A DNA stretch of 64,000 nucleotides from CAVXEF01 sp963827315 (lineage in GTDB: Bacteria; Planctomycetota; Phycisphaerae; Sedimentisphaerales; Anaerobacaceae): NCBI GenBank assembly GCA_963827315.1, contig CAWHAL010000002.1, positions 620,001 through 684,000 on the forward strand, in the 5' to 3' direction. The position numbers were made by a program, and so were the translations under genes. This document shows, one piece after another, positions 18,701 to 25,608 of the stretch; position 1 is the stretch's first letter, and every line of letters starts with the position of its first letter. Under the pieces are notes generated by a model. That model searched no databases. It was not told the DNA's origin and saw only the letters and a program-made list of their open reading frames with translations.

Positions 18701-19091
18701 CCTCCAGATACACCGTCGCGTTGTAATCGATACGGACCCTCCCGTGGTACTCCGTTGACACCGTCTCTAACCACACAACCGCACTGTCGCTAAGGAACCG
18801 GTTGGCGCCGATTGACATCGAAAATCCGTCTCTAAAGACAAGCGTATATTCGCCCGTGCTTAGCTGATAGCTCACAAGGTTGCCGCCCTGCAGATGCAAA
18901 TCCTGACCCGCAAAGGCTCCCCCTTGCTCGTCCTGGGGTGTGCTTGCCTGCACTGAGCGAAGCCTGCCCTGAGCGAAGTCGAAGGGTCGAAGTGTCGAAT
19001 CCACATTGGCTTCGCCTTCGTTGGCTGCCAATAATGCCGACACCGCCGAAAAAACCAGCACACTCAGAACAAATAGCCGTCCTTTTCGCAT
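15759..19091 (-). CDS. LptD/OstA-like outer-membrane protein
   Basis: Predicted outer-membrane beta-barrel that would insert lipopolysaccharide or a similar lipid. The 1110 residues comprise a signal peptide (about 1-22), OstA-type beta-jellyroll segments (about 60-180 and again about 330-520, with ATVTGRFYL and VYLSGDVVMTEGQRTIRADEMYYD), and a long C-terminal part with the alternating aromatic pattern of a barrel. A Lys/Pro/Glu linker near 240-275 holds four copies of an 8-residue unit like VEAAKPSE. Two dispersed repeats interrupt it in frame: LRPFDFAQGRLRSVQ near 34-48 and VGSTGSPQEV near 272-281. LptD is the best match, but the barrel is diverged. Confidence 0.82.
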   Translation of the reverse strand: MRKGRLFVLSVLVFSAVSALLAANEGEANVDSTLRPFDFAQGRLRSVQASTPQDEQGGAFAGQDLHLQGGNLVSYQLSTGEYTLVFRDGFSMSIGANRFLSDSAVVWLETVSTEYHGRVRIDYNATVYLEGRIRAERARAAKAAALSETVIEEGKSMVVRFAVSGEIFATADKREVADPRGLEIYQKATAAVPPTMPKFFVRPQALVPEVPEEEIRPVVAKKPGLIERLFGPKRKKIEVEAAKPSEVEAAKPSEVEVAKPPEVEAAKPEKVGSTGSPQEVIRRRAEFVKAVEQKRAEVERAEEKKPRLMYPINIAPAGEVKPKIEKAPFAIEGRDIATVTGRFYLWQKIEQEGKDWLLELQADNAVVFYAGEQLKVGKESQDEAGDVLAKGAVEAIYLSGDVVMTEGQRTIRADEMYYDFLRKKAIAVNAVIRSFDAERGIPIYVRAAKLQQIAENVFAAENITLTSSEFYLPQISLNASSVIITDTTAIDERTGKLSDRSYDAEMRDVRMKVGRRTFFYWPFVRSNLKRPDVPLKSVHTGHDSTWGTSVETRWYLARLLGLREPAGTDSTLALDYYEKRGFGTGAEIEYKREDYYGRLLGYIIRDTGEDKLGRLSSRQDLKPPQELRGRFYWMHRQFLPYKWQLTSEVAYASDERFIESYYRHEYNVSRQETYVHLKRTENNWGISLLGKARINDFADQLEELPTGEFHLTGQSLFDDRFTLYSDTTASLLRQGIGKDHNSIDIGESPFTFASHRTELDLPIRAGKFKIVPYVAGVFGHDDRSGFTRTLVDGSNTGSFGERNVLIGELGVRASMQPFWKVYPNVKSRLWDLNGLRHIVKPHLAAALFAETDSAVEQRDTLNFGISQRLQTKRRAYGIRDLTGQSDEKMRTVDWMRLDTDFTWVNNSADAGADTGPDRFMWNRPIIPLRVMSAPEIFNGDFQDANLHRFEMFGPRRNYFSADYLWRVSDTTVILSDLNYDLQSNVIQQFDFGLTHLCWPNLSFYIGDRYLRNVEVLNQKGSNAFTFAATYIIDPRYTIVFAQQYDFDYGANIRSDITLIRRYHRIYWAITYSADETVDRRSIVFSIWPEGVEEMAIGPRRYMGLTRAGGY
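18261..18279. repeat. Dispersed repeat inside the LptD-like gene
   Basis: TGGTGAGCCTGTCGAACCC belongs to the widespread GAGC-TGTCGA family with complementary ends (GGT/ACC). It adds VGSTGSPQEV-type residues to the linker of the host protein without breaking the frame. Confidence 0.6.
18290..18385. repeat. 24-bp tandem repeat in the LptD-like gene
   Basis: About four copies of a 24-base unit (TGCTTCGACCTCCGACGGTT followed by TGGC) encode the VEAAKPSE-like octapeptide repeat of the linker. Copy number may vary between strains. Confidence 0.8.
18951..18994. repeat. Nested palindromic dispersed repeat in frame in the LptD-like gene
   Basis: The outer ends CACTGAGCGAAG and CGAAGTG can pair around an inner copy, CCCTGAGCGAAGTCGAAGGG (18966-18985). 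It encodes LRPFDFAQGRLRSVQ directly after the signal peptide of the host protein. The same element family occurs between genes at 891 and near 19643. Confidence 0.7.
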
Positions 19092-19280
19092 TCTGCAATC
19101 CGTTACTGCTTAAGTTCCTGGATTTGTGCAAATTATAGCTGCTTATCACAGCAAAGCCAGCAAAAAAAACCGCCCAAACTTGTACGCCTGCGGCGTATGA
19201 ACTGATAGCTTGATTTACCGCCGGCAATCCTGTAAAACCTGTGCCGGCTGATAACGAATCGGAAAACGCAGGATTTGAGT

Positions 19281-19556
19281 ATGGCTAAAGGCGACCGTTC
19301 CGAATACCAGGCTGACCTAATCAGCCGATACTACGGCAACCTTGATACGATAATGCTGCAAAAATTAGGCGAATTAGTCAGCGAATTGTACCTCGCCGAC
19401 ACGGACAAAAAGCGTGATAGGCTCTGGCAGAGGGTCGAAAAAGCGATGAAAAATCTGAAGGTCCCGCCTATGATAATCGCCCACATAATACAAAAGAAGG
19501 ACGTCGAAATCCTGGCCAAAAACCTCCACGACTGGCTCGCAAAATCAAAAAAATAA
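19281..19556 (+). CDS. Small conserved hypothetical protein
   Basis: A 91-residue soluble protein, mostly helical by composition, starting MAKGDRSEYQADLISRYYGN. The ATG at 19281 is preferred over the TTG two codons upstream because AGGA lies 8 bases before it. The composition is balanced and the frame is free of repeats, so it is likely a true gene. I recognise no catalytic motif or domain. It stands alone between the divergent LptD-like gene and the convergent receiver cluster. Function unknown. Confidence 0.7.
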   Translation: MAKGDRSEYQADLISRYYGNLDTIMLQKLGELVSELYLADTDKKRDRLWQRVEKAMKNLKVPPMIIAHIIQKKDVEILAKNLHDWLAKSKK

Positions 19557-19570
19557 AAACCGCTTAGGAG

Positions 19571-19672
19571 CCCCAAGCGTTAGCGCGGGGTTATTACTCG
19601 TTTAGCCGTCGCCGGCACGGCGACGCAATGTCCTTGCGAGGCCTGATAGTTTGCCCTGAGCGCAGTCGAATG
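19571..19672. repeat. Dispersed hairpin repeats after the small plus-strand gene
   Basis: An 8-bp perfect stem CGTCGCCG (19607-19614) and CGGCGACG (19618-19625) with a GCA loop sits beside CGTTTAGC. The same combination, inverted, is found near 46755-46785. A GAGCGCAGTCGAATGGG copy of the other repeat family follows near 19645. The first hairpin could end transcription of the small gene, but it has no T-run. Confidence 0.6.
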
Positions 19673-19687
19673 GGCGGCGTATTTAGC

Positions 19688-20068
19688 TTACGAGGTCGTC
19701 ACATTACATAGAAGCTCTTTTATTTGAGCCAGTAATTCTTCTGTATCAAGGGGTTTCGCAAAAGTGATATTGCTGCTAATCGTGTGGTTTTCTTGGTATT
19801 CCTCTGTTTTTGTCAGTAGAGCTGTCAAGAATATCACGGGAATACTTCTGGTTAAGGGATGCTCCTTCAACTTTGCCGCCACTTCCCCGCCGTCCATCCC
19901 AGGCATTAATACATCAAGTATAATAATGTCAGGGTGTTGCGATTTTGCTAAAGCTATAGCGTTCGTGCCATTAGCTGCGGTAATAACGGAGTATCCCTCA
20001 GCTGTTAATCTTTTCTCAAGCATGAACAGCATATCTTTTTCATCATCGACAACTAATATTTTCTTCAT
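19688..20068 (-). CDS. Stand-alone response regulator receiver (third of three)
   Basis: A 126-residue single receiver domain. The acidic pair is in VVDDEKD, the phospho-accepting aspartate in IIILDVLMPGMDG, the switch threonine in FLTAL and the lysine in FAKPLD. There is no output domain, so it must act through protein contacts or as a phosphate sink or relay. It overlaps the preceding receiver gene by 4 bases. The cluster order is kinase, receiver, receiver, receiver on one strand. Confidence 0.92.
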   Translation of the reverse strand: MKKILVVDDEKDMLFMLEKRLTAEGYSVITAANGTNAIALAKSQHPDIIILDVLMPGMDGGEVAAKLKEHPLTRSIPVIFLTALLTKTEEYQENHTISSNITFAKPLDTEELLAQIKELLCNVTTS

Positions 20069-20442
20069 AAATTTGCTCCTTGTGCTAAAATCTCTTCAAC
20101 CTTGCCCGTTAACTCTTCCGGCTCAAATGGCTTGGCAAGATAAGCGCTCGCTCCGCTCTCCATGGCTCTTTCAGCGAGAGTTTTGGCGGTTGCAGAGATT
20201 AAAATTATAGGGATATGCTTTAACTCGTCGTCCTTCTTCAATATCTTGGTAACATCATCGCCATTAATCACCGGAAGATACACATCAAGAATTATCAAAT
20301 CGGGTATAATTTGGCGCGCCAGATCCAGCGCCTCCTGGCCGTCTACACCGCCAAATACCTCATAACCTGTCTTCTTTAATCTAAGTAATGTAACTTTTAG
20401 CAGGTCGAGCTCATCGTCGACAATTAGTATTTTTTTGCCCAT
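20065..20442 (-). CDS. Stand-alone response regulator receiver (second of three)
   Basis: A single receiver domain of 125 residues, from MGKKILIVDDELD. The start at 20442 is chosen because GAGAGG lies 5 bases upstream of this ATG; an in-frame ATG at 20472 has no such site. Key residues are present: aspartate in LIILDVYLPVINGDD, switch serine in LISATAKT and lysine in LAKPFEPEEL. There is no output domain. It differs clearly from the two neighbouring receivers, so the trio is not a recent tandem duplication. Confidence 0.9.
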   Translation of the reverse strand: MGKKILIVDDELDLLKVTLLRLKKTGYEVFGGVDGQEALDLARQIIPDLIILDVYLPVINGDDVTKILKKDDELKHIPIILISATAKTLAERAMESGASAYLAKPFEPEELTGKVEEILAQGANL

Positions 20443-20488
20443 AGACCTCTCTTTGTTACTGCTATTTAACATTAAAGAAACGCTCTTA

Positions 20489-20878
20489 TTAAATAGTGAA
20501 TCTGATGCATTTCTCAGTTAAAACTTCTTCTATCTTCTCCAGCAACTCGACCATATCCGCTGGTTTCACAAAATACCAGGATGCACCCAATTCCACCATA
20601 GCTTCTATTGTTTGCTTATCGCTTAATGCTGTGAGTGCTATTACAGGTACGTTAAATGTATTGACATTCCCCCTTAGCTTCTTAAGCACTCCAAGGCCGT
20701 CACCTGCAGGCATCCTGATATCCAAAAGTACCAAATCCGGTTTTAATTTTATTGTCTGCGAAACCGCATTTACAGCATCAAATGCTGCTTCTACTTGGTA
20801 TCCGTTGATTCGCAACCTCTTGCTAATCATCTGTACCCAATCGTTATCGTCATCGATTATCAAAATTGTCTTTGCCAT
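20489..20878 (-). CDS. Stand-alone response regulator receiver (first of three)
   Basis: A single receiver domain of 129 residues with IIDDDND, the phosphorylation aspartate in LVLLDIRMPAGDG, the switch threonine in ALTAL and the lysine in FVKPADM. GGAGG lies 6 bases before the ATG. It starts 73 bases after the histidine kinase gene ends and is likely cotranscribed with it. There is no DNA-binding or enzymatic output domain. Confidence 0.92.
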   Translation of the reverse strand: MAKTILIIDDDNDWVQMISKRLRINGYQVEAAFDAVNAVSQTIKLKPDLVLLDIRMPAGDGLGVLKKLRGNVNTFNVPVIALTALSDKQTIEAMVELGASWYFVKPADMVELLEKIEEVLTEKCIRFTI

Positions 20879-20951
20879 AAGAGCCTCCGCATCTCGTACC
20901 TCGGTGTTTGTATCTCAAATAATATTTTTTACGATATACGATAGACAAAAA

Positions 20952-22262
20952 TCATTCCTGCTTTTCTTGCTTTTCCAATGCCTTTTTTACATCTGCCTTG
21001 CTGATTTTTCCTTCTTCAACAAGAATCTCTCCGATTTTCTTTTTCTTCTCAAGCTTCTTGGGAATAGTAAAATGAAATGTCGACCCTTTACCAGGTTTTG
21101 ACTCTGCCCAGATTTTTCCTTTATGCGCGAGAATTATCTCCTTGGAAATCGCCAGCCCCAGGCCGGTGCCGCCTCCTTTCTTGTCTCTCGTGCTGCCTAA
21201 TTGCTCAAAGGCCTGAAAAAGCTTTTGCATATCCTCGGCTTTAATACCAATGCCGGTATCCTGCACGATTACATGCACCGTATTATCTTCCTGCTTCGTG
21301 CTGATAGTAATATTTCCTTTTTCGGTGTATTTTATAGCGTTACTCACCAGGTTGGTAAGCACCTCAATAATCTTGTCTTTGTCAAACCCTGTCTTGGGTA
21401 TGCTGTTGTCTACATCTACTGCTAAATCCAAGCCCTTTTCTTTTGCCGCAAGACCCATGGCTTTATTGACCTCCAGCACTGCCTCATTGATATCGTTTTC
21501 CCGGATATCAAACCACATTTTCCCTGAATCCATTTTCTGAAAATCCAAAACATTATTTATCAGGCGTCCCAATCTATCGGTATTCCTTTTCGCGGTATCC
21601 AGGAGGTCCCTCTGCTCATCATTGATATCTCCTGCCAGGCCCTCTAAAACAAGATTTATGCCCTCTTTGATAACTCCGAGCGGGCTTCTGAGTTCATGGG
21701 AAGCCATAGAGGTAAACTTCGATTTCATCTCTATATCGCTTTTTAGCTTATCCGCGAGTCTTAGCTCTTCTTCCAATTGCTTGCGCTCGGTGATGTTCCG
21801 GATGTTGCACTGTATCACCTTCTGGTGGTCCACTGTATAGATGTTGCTGATGAACTCCGCCTCAATCCGCCGCCCATTGGCTGTTTCCAGCGGCAAATCC
21901 TCGTAGCGGACGCATTCCTGCCGTTGCAATTCCATGAATTTGTTTTTGTTGGAGGCGATATCCTTGAAAAGCCCTATTTCCCAGATTGCCTTTCCCACAA
22001 ACTGTTCGTGCGAGAAATCCAGCATCTCTATCAGGAACGGATTCACATCGACGATCATCCCCGTCTCGGCATCGACAATCAAAATCCCGTCTTGCGACGT
22101 CTCAAAGAGCCGACGATACCGGACCTCAGAAACGCTCAGCGCCTCCTCCGCCTTCTTGCGCTTGGTATCCACTGCCTCAAGTTCCGCTATACGCTTTTGC
22201 AGGAGCTTTATCTCTTCAATGAGTTCTTCTTTAGTTTTGTCTTTCTGCGTCATGGTTTTCAT
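20952..22262 (-). CDS. Soluble PAS-domain sensor histidine kinase
   Basis: A 436-residue kinase without membrane segments, so it likely senses a cytoplasmic signal. In order: a short coiled coil (about 8-45), a PAS domain (about 45-165, RYRRLFETSQDGILIVDAET, ending in NITERKQ), a HisKA domain with phospho-accepting His in SHELRSPLG, and HATPase_c with the N box NLVSNAIKY and G boxes DTGIGI and GTGLGLAIS. The last ~30 residues (IGEILVEEGKISKADV and on) are an extra tail that resembles the short motif at the N-terminus of GspE/MshE-type proteins. Three stand-alone receivers follow it and are the likely phosphate acceptors. Confidence 0.93.
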   Translation of the reverse strand: MKTMTQKDKTKEELIEEIKLLQKRIAELEAVDTKRKKAEEALSVSEVRYRRLFETSQDGILIVDAETGMIVDVNPFLIEMLDFSHEQFVGKAIWEIGLFKDIASNKNKFMELQRQECVRYEDLPLETANGRRIEAEFISNIYTVDHQKVIQCNIRNITERKQLEEELRLADKLKSDIEMKSKFTSMASHELRSPLGVIKEGINLVLEGLAGDINDEQRDLLDTAKRNTDRLGRLINNVLDFQKMDSGKMWFDIRENDINEAVLEVNKAMGLAAKEKGLDLAVDVDNSIPKTGFDKDKIIEVLTNLVSNAIKYTEKGNITISTKQEDNTVHVIVQDTGIGIKAEDMQKLFQAFEQLGSTRDKKGGGTGLGLAISKEIILAHKGKIWAESKPGKGSTFHFTIPKKLEKKKKIGEILVEEGKISKADVKKALEKQEKQE

Positions 22263-22282
22263 CCAACAATAAAAACCCCAAA

Positions 22283-22301
22283 TCCTGTGATTTTCACAGG
22301 A
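22283..22301. promoter_or_regulatory. Inverted repeat ahead of the histidine kinase gene
   Basis: TCCTGTGA (22283-22290) and TCACAGGA (22294-22301) form a perfect 8-bp dyad with a 3-base loop, 21 bases upstream of the kinase start codon. It may be an operator or a hairpin in the leader. No T-run follows on the minus strand. Confidence 0.45.
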
Positions 22302-22783
22302 GTATCTATGTGGCTGAGATAATTTTCGTTGACTTTGTCGTTGTCAGGCTTGGCAGTGAAATCACCGTCTTTGGGCAAAACGTTCGAGGGAAACTACTAA
22401 AATCTGCTGACGAATCCCCCTTTTTATGTGCCCCCAATTGCAGCCTCGAAGACGTGTTTTTTTGGACACATAGGTAACTGCCAAACCAGCAATATACCCC
22501 CTATTCCCCGCCATATTTATTCCTATTTATGTTATATATCGGATTATATAAGGCGAAAAATAAGTCAAATGAATTTTTTGACCAATGCAGTCTTTTTTCG
22601 TAAGTCCGGTATTAACAGGCTAAGGATAGCATTATTTGCCATTTCAGGCTGTAAGTGCCGTTAAAACGAGGTGTTGCAATGCGTTTTTGGACCAAGGATG
22701 AAGGGTTACAGGCTGCTGTCGGCGCCCCCCATCCACAAACCCTCCTCTCGATCTCCACCTCCTTCTGTTGTTGCTTTACAAGT
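22302..22783. other. Intergenic region without a supported gene
   Basis: AT-rich spacer between the acyltransferase end and the kinase leader. It has a weak dyad, TTATATA and TATATAA, near 22530-22550. At 22642-22664 the sequence TTTCAGGCTGTAAGTGCCG matches 20 of 23 bases with a segment at 54373. No open frame here looks like a gene. Confidence 0.5.
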
Positions 22784-23365
22784 TCAACTGAAATAGTCTG
22801 TATCGTTCACGTAACCTTGAGAACCATTATATGAGATTACCTCGCCGGGAACACCTACGACTACTGCGTTATCTGGGACATCCCTTGTAACAACGCAGTT
22901 TGCCCCTATAGCAACGTTATTACCAATTTTTACTTTGCCGACAATTTTTGCCCCGGGTCCAATATAAACATTGTCGCCTATGGTAGGATAGCCTTTATTC
23001 TTTCCTCGATTTGCCTGACCGACAGTCACGCCCGGCGAAATATTGCAGTTCTTTCCGATGACTGACTTTCCGCTCACAACGATTCCGCCGAAATGCCCTA
23101 TGTAGAACCCGCTGCCTATTTTGGTGCTGTATGGGATAGAAATTCCATATTTATAAGTGTAACGATGCAAAATAATCCTTGCTATGAACAAAATGCCGTG
23201 ACGCCATATCCTGCTTTGTTCTAAAAATGCACATGTTCTGATCCAAAAAGAATATTGGAAGCCTGGACACAACAGTATATGCCTTAAAAATATCGCACCT
23301 CCAACTTTACCTGTGTACCTGTATAAATCCGACCTTACCAGAAATCTATATTCATCAAAACGCAT
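22784..23365 (-). CDS. Serine acetyltransferase-like hexapeptide-repeat acyltransferase
   Basis: A 193-residue acyltransferase of the left-handed beta-helix class. Hexapeptide repeats run from about residue 85 to 175 (IGSGFYIGHFGGIVV, IGKNCNISPGVTVGQ, IGDNVYIGPGAKIVGKVKIG). The layout, with an N-terminal helical part (1-80) and GHFGGIVV, resembles serine O-acetyltransferase and the exopolysaccharide or O-antigen acetyltransferases derived from it. No cysteine biosynthesis gene is nearby, so a cell-surface glycan role is at least as likely. It is isolated in a repeat-rich region. Confidence 0.8.
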   Translation of the reverse strand: MRFDEYRFLVRSDLYRYTGKVGGAIFLRHILLCPGFQYSFWIRTCAFLEQSRIWRHGILFIARIILHRYTYKYGISIPYSTKIGSGFYIGHFGGIVVSGKSVIGKNCNISPGVTVGQANRGKNKGYPTIGDNVYIGPGAKIVGKVKIGNNVAIGANCVVTRDVPDNAVVVGVPGEVISYNGSQGYVNDTDYFS

Positions 23366-23577
23366 TGATTGTTGCCCTTATTTGCATTTTCTTCACGTCT
23401 AAATCGCACCTTTTTACAGGTCGCACGAGCAATTATACAACCATTACGGACAAAACTCAAGAAGATCGTATCGCTTTTGCCGGACTCGATTCACTATCGA
23501 CTAACGGCCAGATGCTAAACTAACCCTCGCTCATCTTTCGGTTCTCAAATTTCCGAATTTTTTGAAATTCCTTATCT

Positions 23578-23748
23578 CGACTTGCGTGTTTGATGCGAAC
23601 TTTTTAGCGCGTCACAAAGACGAACTATTCCAACTATAGCATTGACCCTTTTGTGCTTCGATGGTACTTTATTGCCGCTTATTTTGACAGGTGAACGCTA
23701 ATGGAACTATCTTGGCCGATGAGACTTAGGATTGCCGCCGTTGCTGCC
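23578..23748 (+). pseudogene. Partial duplicate of the promoter and 5' end of the membrane protein gene at 25609
   Basis: About 170 bases match 25486-25655 with scattered substitutions, in the same orientation. The match covers the upstream region (CGACTTGCG, GTTTGATGCGAACTTTTTA) and the start ATGGAACTATCTTGGCCGAT at 23701. It breaks off about 45 bases into the coding sequence, where unrelated GATACGAGATAC repeat text begins. Only about 15 codons of the gene remain, so it is a remnant. Confidence 0.75.
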
Positions 23749-23842
23749 GGCGAGATACGAGATACTAGCGACGAGCCACGATTCACAAGTCCCTCATTCT
23801 CAAAACCATCACTAAAAATCCATTCGACATATAAAATGCTCG

Positions 23843-23870
23843 TAGTCCTTTCGATTAGTCAAAAGGACTA
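23843..23870. promoter_or_regulatory. Inverted repeat in intergenic region
   Basis: TAGTCCTTT (23843-23851) and AAAGGACTA (23862-23870) form a perfect 9-bp dyad with a 10-base loop, 13 bases from a CCTAAG-type palindrome. No gene starts directly downstream, so its role is unclear. Confidence 0.4.
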
Positions 23871-23882
23871 GAATAATAAAAG

Positions 23883-23905
23883 AATACCTAAGTATCCTAG
23901 GTATT
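23883..23905. promoter_or_regulatory. CCTAAG-type palindrome, isolated copy
   Basis: A 23-bp near-perfect palindrome with core CCTAAGTATCCTAGG, of the same type as the eight copies around padR at 42.5-43.9 kb. This is the only copy seen far from padR. The nearest downstream plus-strand gene is the PEP-CTERM gene, about 470 bases away. Confidence 0.6.
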
Positions 23906-24345
23906 GTATTTCACTCTTTGATTTTTACTCTGTAATTTTGCTCTTTGATTTTTAATTTTTGATTTTCTTTTCTCTGTGTCCCTCTGTGTGCTCTGTGGCA
24001 AAAAACCCCGCCCAAATCGCCATCATCCAAAAAACAACATAAAATTTTGACTACGACATACGATATACGCATCACGCAATACGAAATAAATCCGCGTCTA
24101 AAGAATCTGCGGTTAAAATTCGTGTCCATTCGTGGTTTAAAAAATCTGTGTAAATCTGCGCAATCTGCGCCTAATTTCTCTATGAAGAAACCCCCACCTT
24201 CCTGCTCACCAATTCCCCAATTAACCGTAACGAGAAGCTTGTCGAAAGGCCAAAGCCACAGTTTTTTACAGAAAAAACTCTTGACTTCTAACGCTATTTC
24301 TGGCAATATAACTTGAGAATGAGCAGCCAGTGATTAGGAGGCAAT
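23906..24345. repeat. Cluster of dispersed low-complexity repeats
   Basis: Three repeat types lie side by side: TTTGATTTTTAATTTTTGATT-like text (23912-23967), CTCTGTGTCCCTCTGTGTGC-like text (23970-24000), and GTGTCCATTCGTGGTTTAAA with neighbours (24120-24165). A GATATACGCATCACGCAATA-like tract (24061-24085) is present too. No supported gene is seen between 23366 and 24375. Confidence 0.6.
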
Positions 24346-24375
24346 TCCGGCTTATTTTGAAGGAGAGGAGAAGTT

Positions 24376-24984
24376 GTGAAAGGCAGAGAGCTATTTTTTT
24401 ATATATTGCTCATTCCAATTATTGTGACAGCATTATCCCAAAAGTGCGATGCTGATACAAGTTTTGATATATATATGGTTTATAAAAAAATTGGTATAAG
24501 CGAGCAAGCCACTTCAGTTACCCTGGAATGGCTGATTACTAATACTTCATCACAACCTCTCATCATCGGTGATGCTGGCTTAACCCCATTCGCAACTATG
24601 GATTTTGGGTCTTTGCCGATACAATCACCGGAATTTATTTTTCATTCTGATATTATATCCGGTTATACTCTTAATCTAGGTGAAACCATCGGTTGGGCTT
24701 CTCCAGCCTCGTTTAACGAACCTCCTCCAATTCCCCCAACTTACGATTTAAGCTTTATCGCTTTATTTGAGTTTGATGGCGATTATATTCCGGGATCTGG
24801 GACAGGTAATCTGAAGTTTGGGTTCGGTAGTGCTTATGTGGATGTTCCAATAACTTTTGGGGTAGTAACGTCAGGACTACCTGTCCTGATCGGTGGTTCT
24901 GCTGGAACTTTTTCTTCGATTCCAGAACCAGCCACACTTTTATTGTTCGGCCTCGGCACCCTTGCCTTGCGACGAAAGAAATAA
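24376..24984 (+). CDS. PEP-CTERM sorting domain protein
   Basis: A 202-residue exported protein. It starts at GTG 24376 after a strong AGGAGAGGAG site, has an N-terminal signal segment (about 5-26, ending near CDA), a beta-rich middle of unknown function and a C-terminal PEP-CTERM signal: IPEPATLLLFGLGTLALRRKK without its last residue fits in 20. The PEP motif, the hydrophobic stretch and the basic end are all present. Such proteins are cut by an exosortase and placed at the cell surface. No exosortase gene is in the window. It is flanked by the two copies of a ~170-base duplication. Confidence 0.85.
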   Translation: MKGRELFFYILLIPIIVTALSQKCDADTSFDIYMVYKKIGISEQATSVTLEWLITNTSSQPLIIGDAGLTPFATMDFGSLPIQSPEFIFHSDIISGYTLNLGETIGWASPASFNEPPPIPPTYDLSFIALFEFDGDYIPGSGTGNLKFGFGSAYVDVPITFGVVTSGLPVLIGGSAGTFSSIPEPATLLLFGLGTLALRRKK

Positions 24985-25485
24985 AAAAATCAGAGAAATC
25001 TGCCTGTCCTGCGTAGCCGCTTCGGCGAAATAGAGTGTAATCCGCATCCCAAAAAATCCCCACCTCAAAAACTCATCATTCAAAAACCCTGATTCTTAAA
25101 GCACTACATTAGTATATATGCATATACTTATATACTTTCTGACGCTGGGTGGTATTGCCACCTACTGAAATCTCTCCCCCTCATTCTACCACCCTCCTAT
25201 ACTGCTCCCCGTCCCCTATTCCCTTCCCCTCCCCCTTTTTGCCACCTTCCTTCCCGCCGCCGAATCTTTTTATATCCACAATATCCACTGACTATATTAA
25301 CCGCTCATCATCCCCAATTAACTAATTAGCCTGACTCTGCCTCTTTGTGCCTCTGTGCCTTTGTTTCTCTGTGCCTTCGCGCCGCGCAATCATTTGCGCA
25401 AGGGGGTACTTCAATCACTGTCCAAAATGCACCAATTTCTTCCAATTTTTGCAAATTTTTCACAATTTTTCTCGTTTTTTTCGTC
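24985..25485. other. Intergenic region, low complexity
   Basis: Contains an AT-rich alternating tract with TATATGCATATACTTATATA near 25113, a C/T-rich tract at about 25165-25250, and CTCTGTGCCTTTGTTTCTCT-like dispersed repeat text near 25335-25375. No gene can be supported here. Confidence 0.5.
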
Positions 25486-25608
25486 CGACTTGCGCGTTTG
25501 ATGCGAACTTTTTAACGCGTTACAAAGACGAACTATTTCAACTATATCATTGACCCTTCTCTGCCTCAATGGTACTCTATGCCCGCTTATTTTTGGGAGT
25601 GAACATTA
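25486..25608 (+). repeat. Upstream part of the second duplication copy
   Basis: This segment, and the first ~45 bases of the gene that follows, match 23578-23748 in direct orientation. Because upstream sequence is conserved between the copies, it probably holds the promoter and leader of the membrane protein gene. GGGAG lies 11 bases before the ATG. Confidence 0.6.

Noticed and set aside
22428..22664. 78-codon plus-strand frame between the kinase and acyltransferase genes
   Set aside because: No ribosome site, low-complexity composition and no recognisable protein features.
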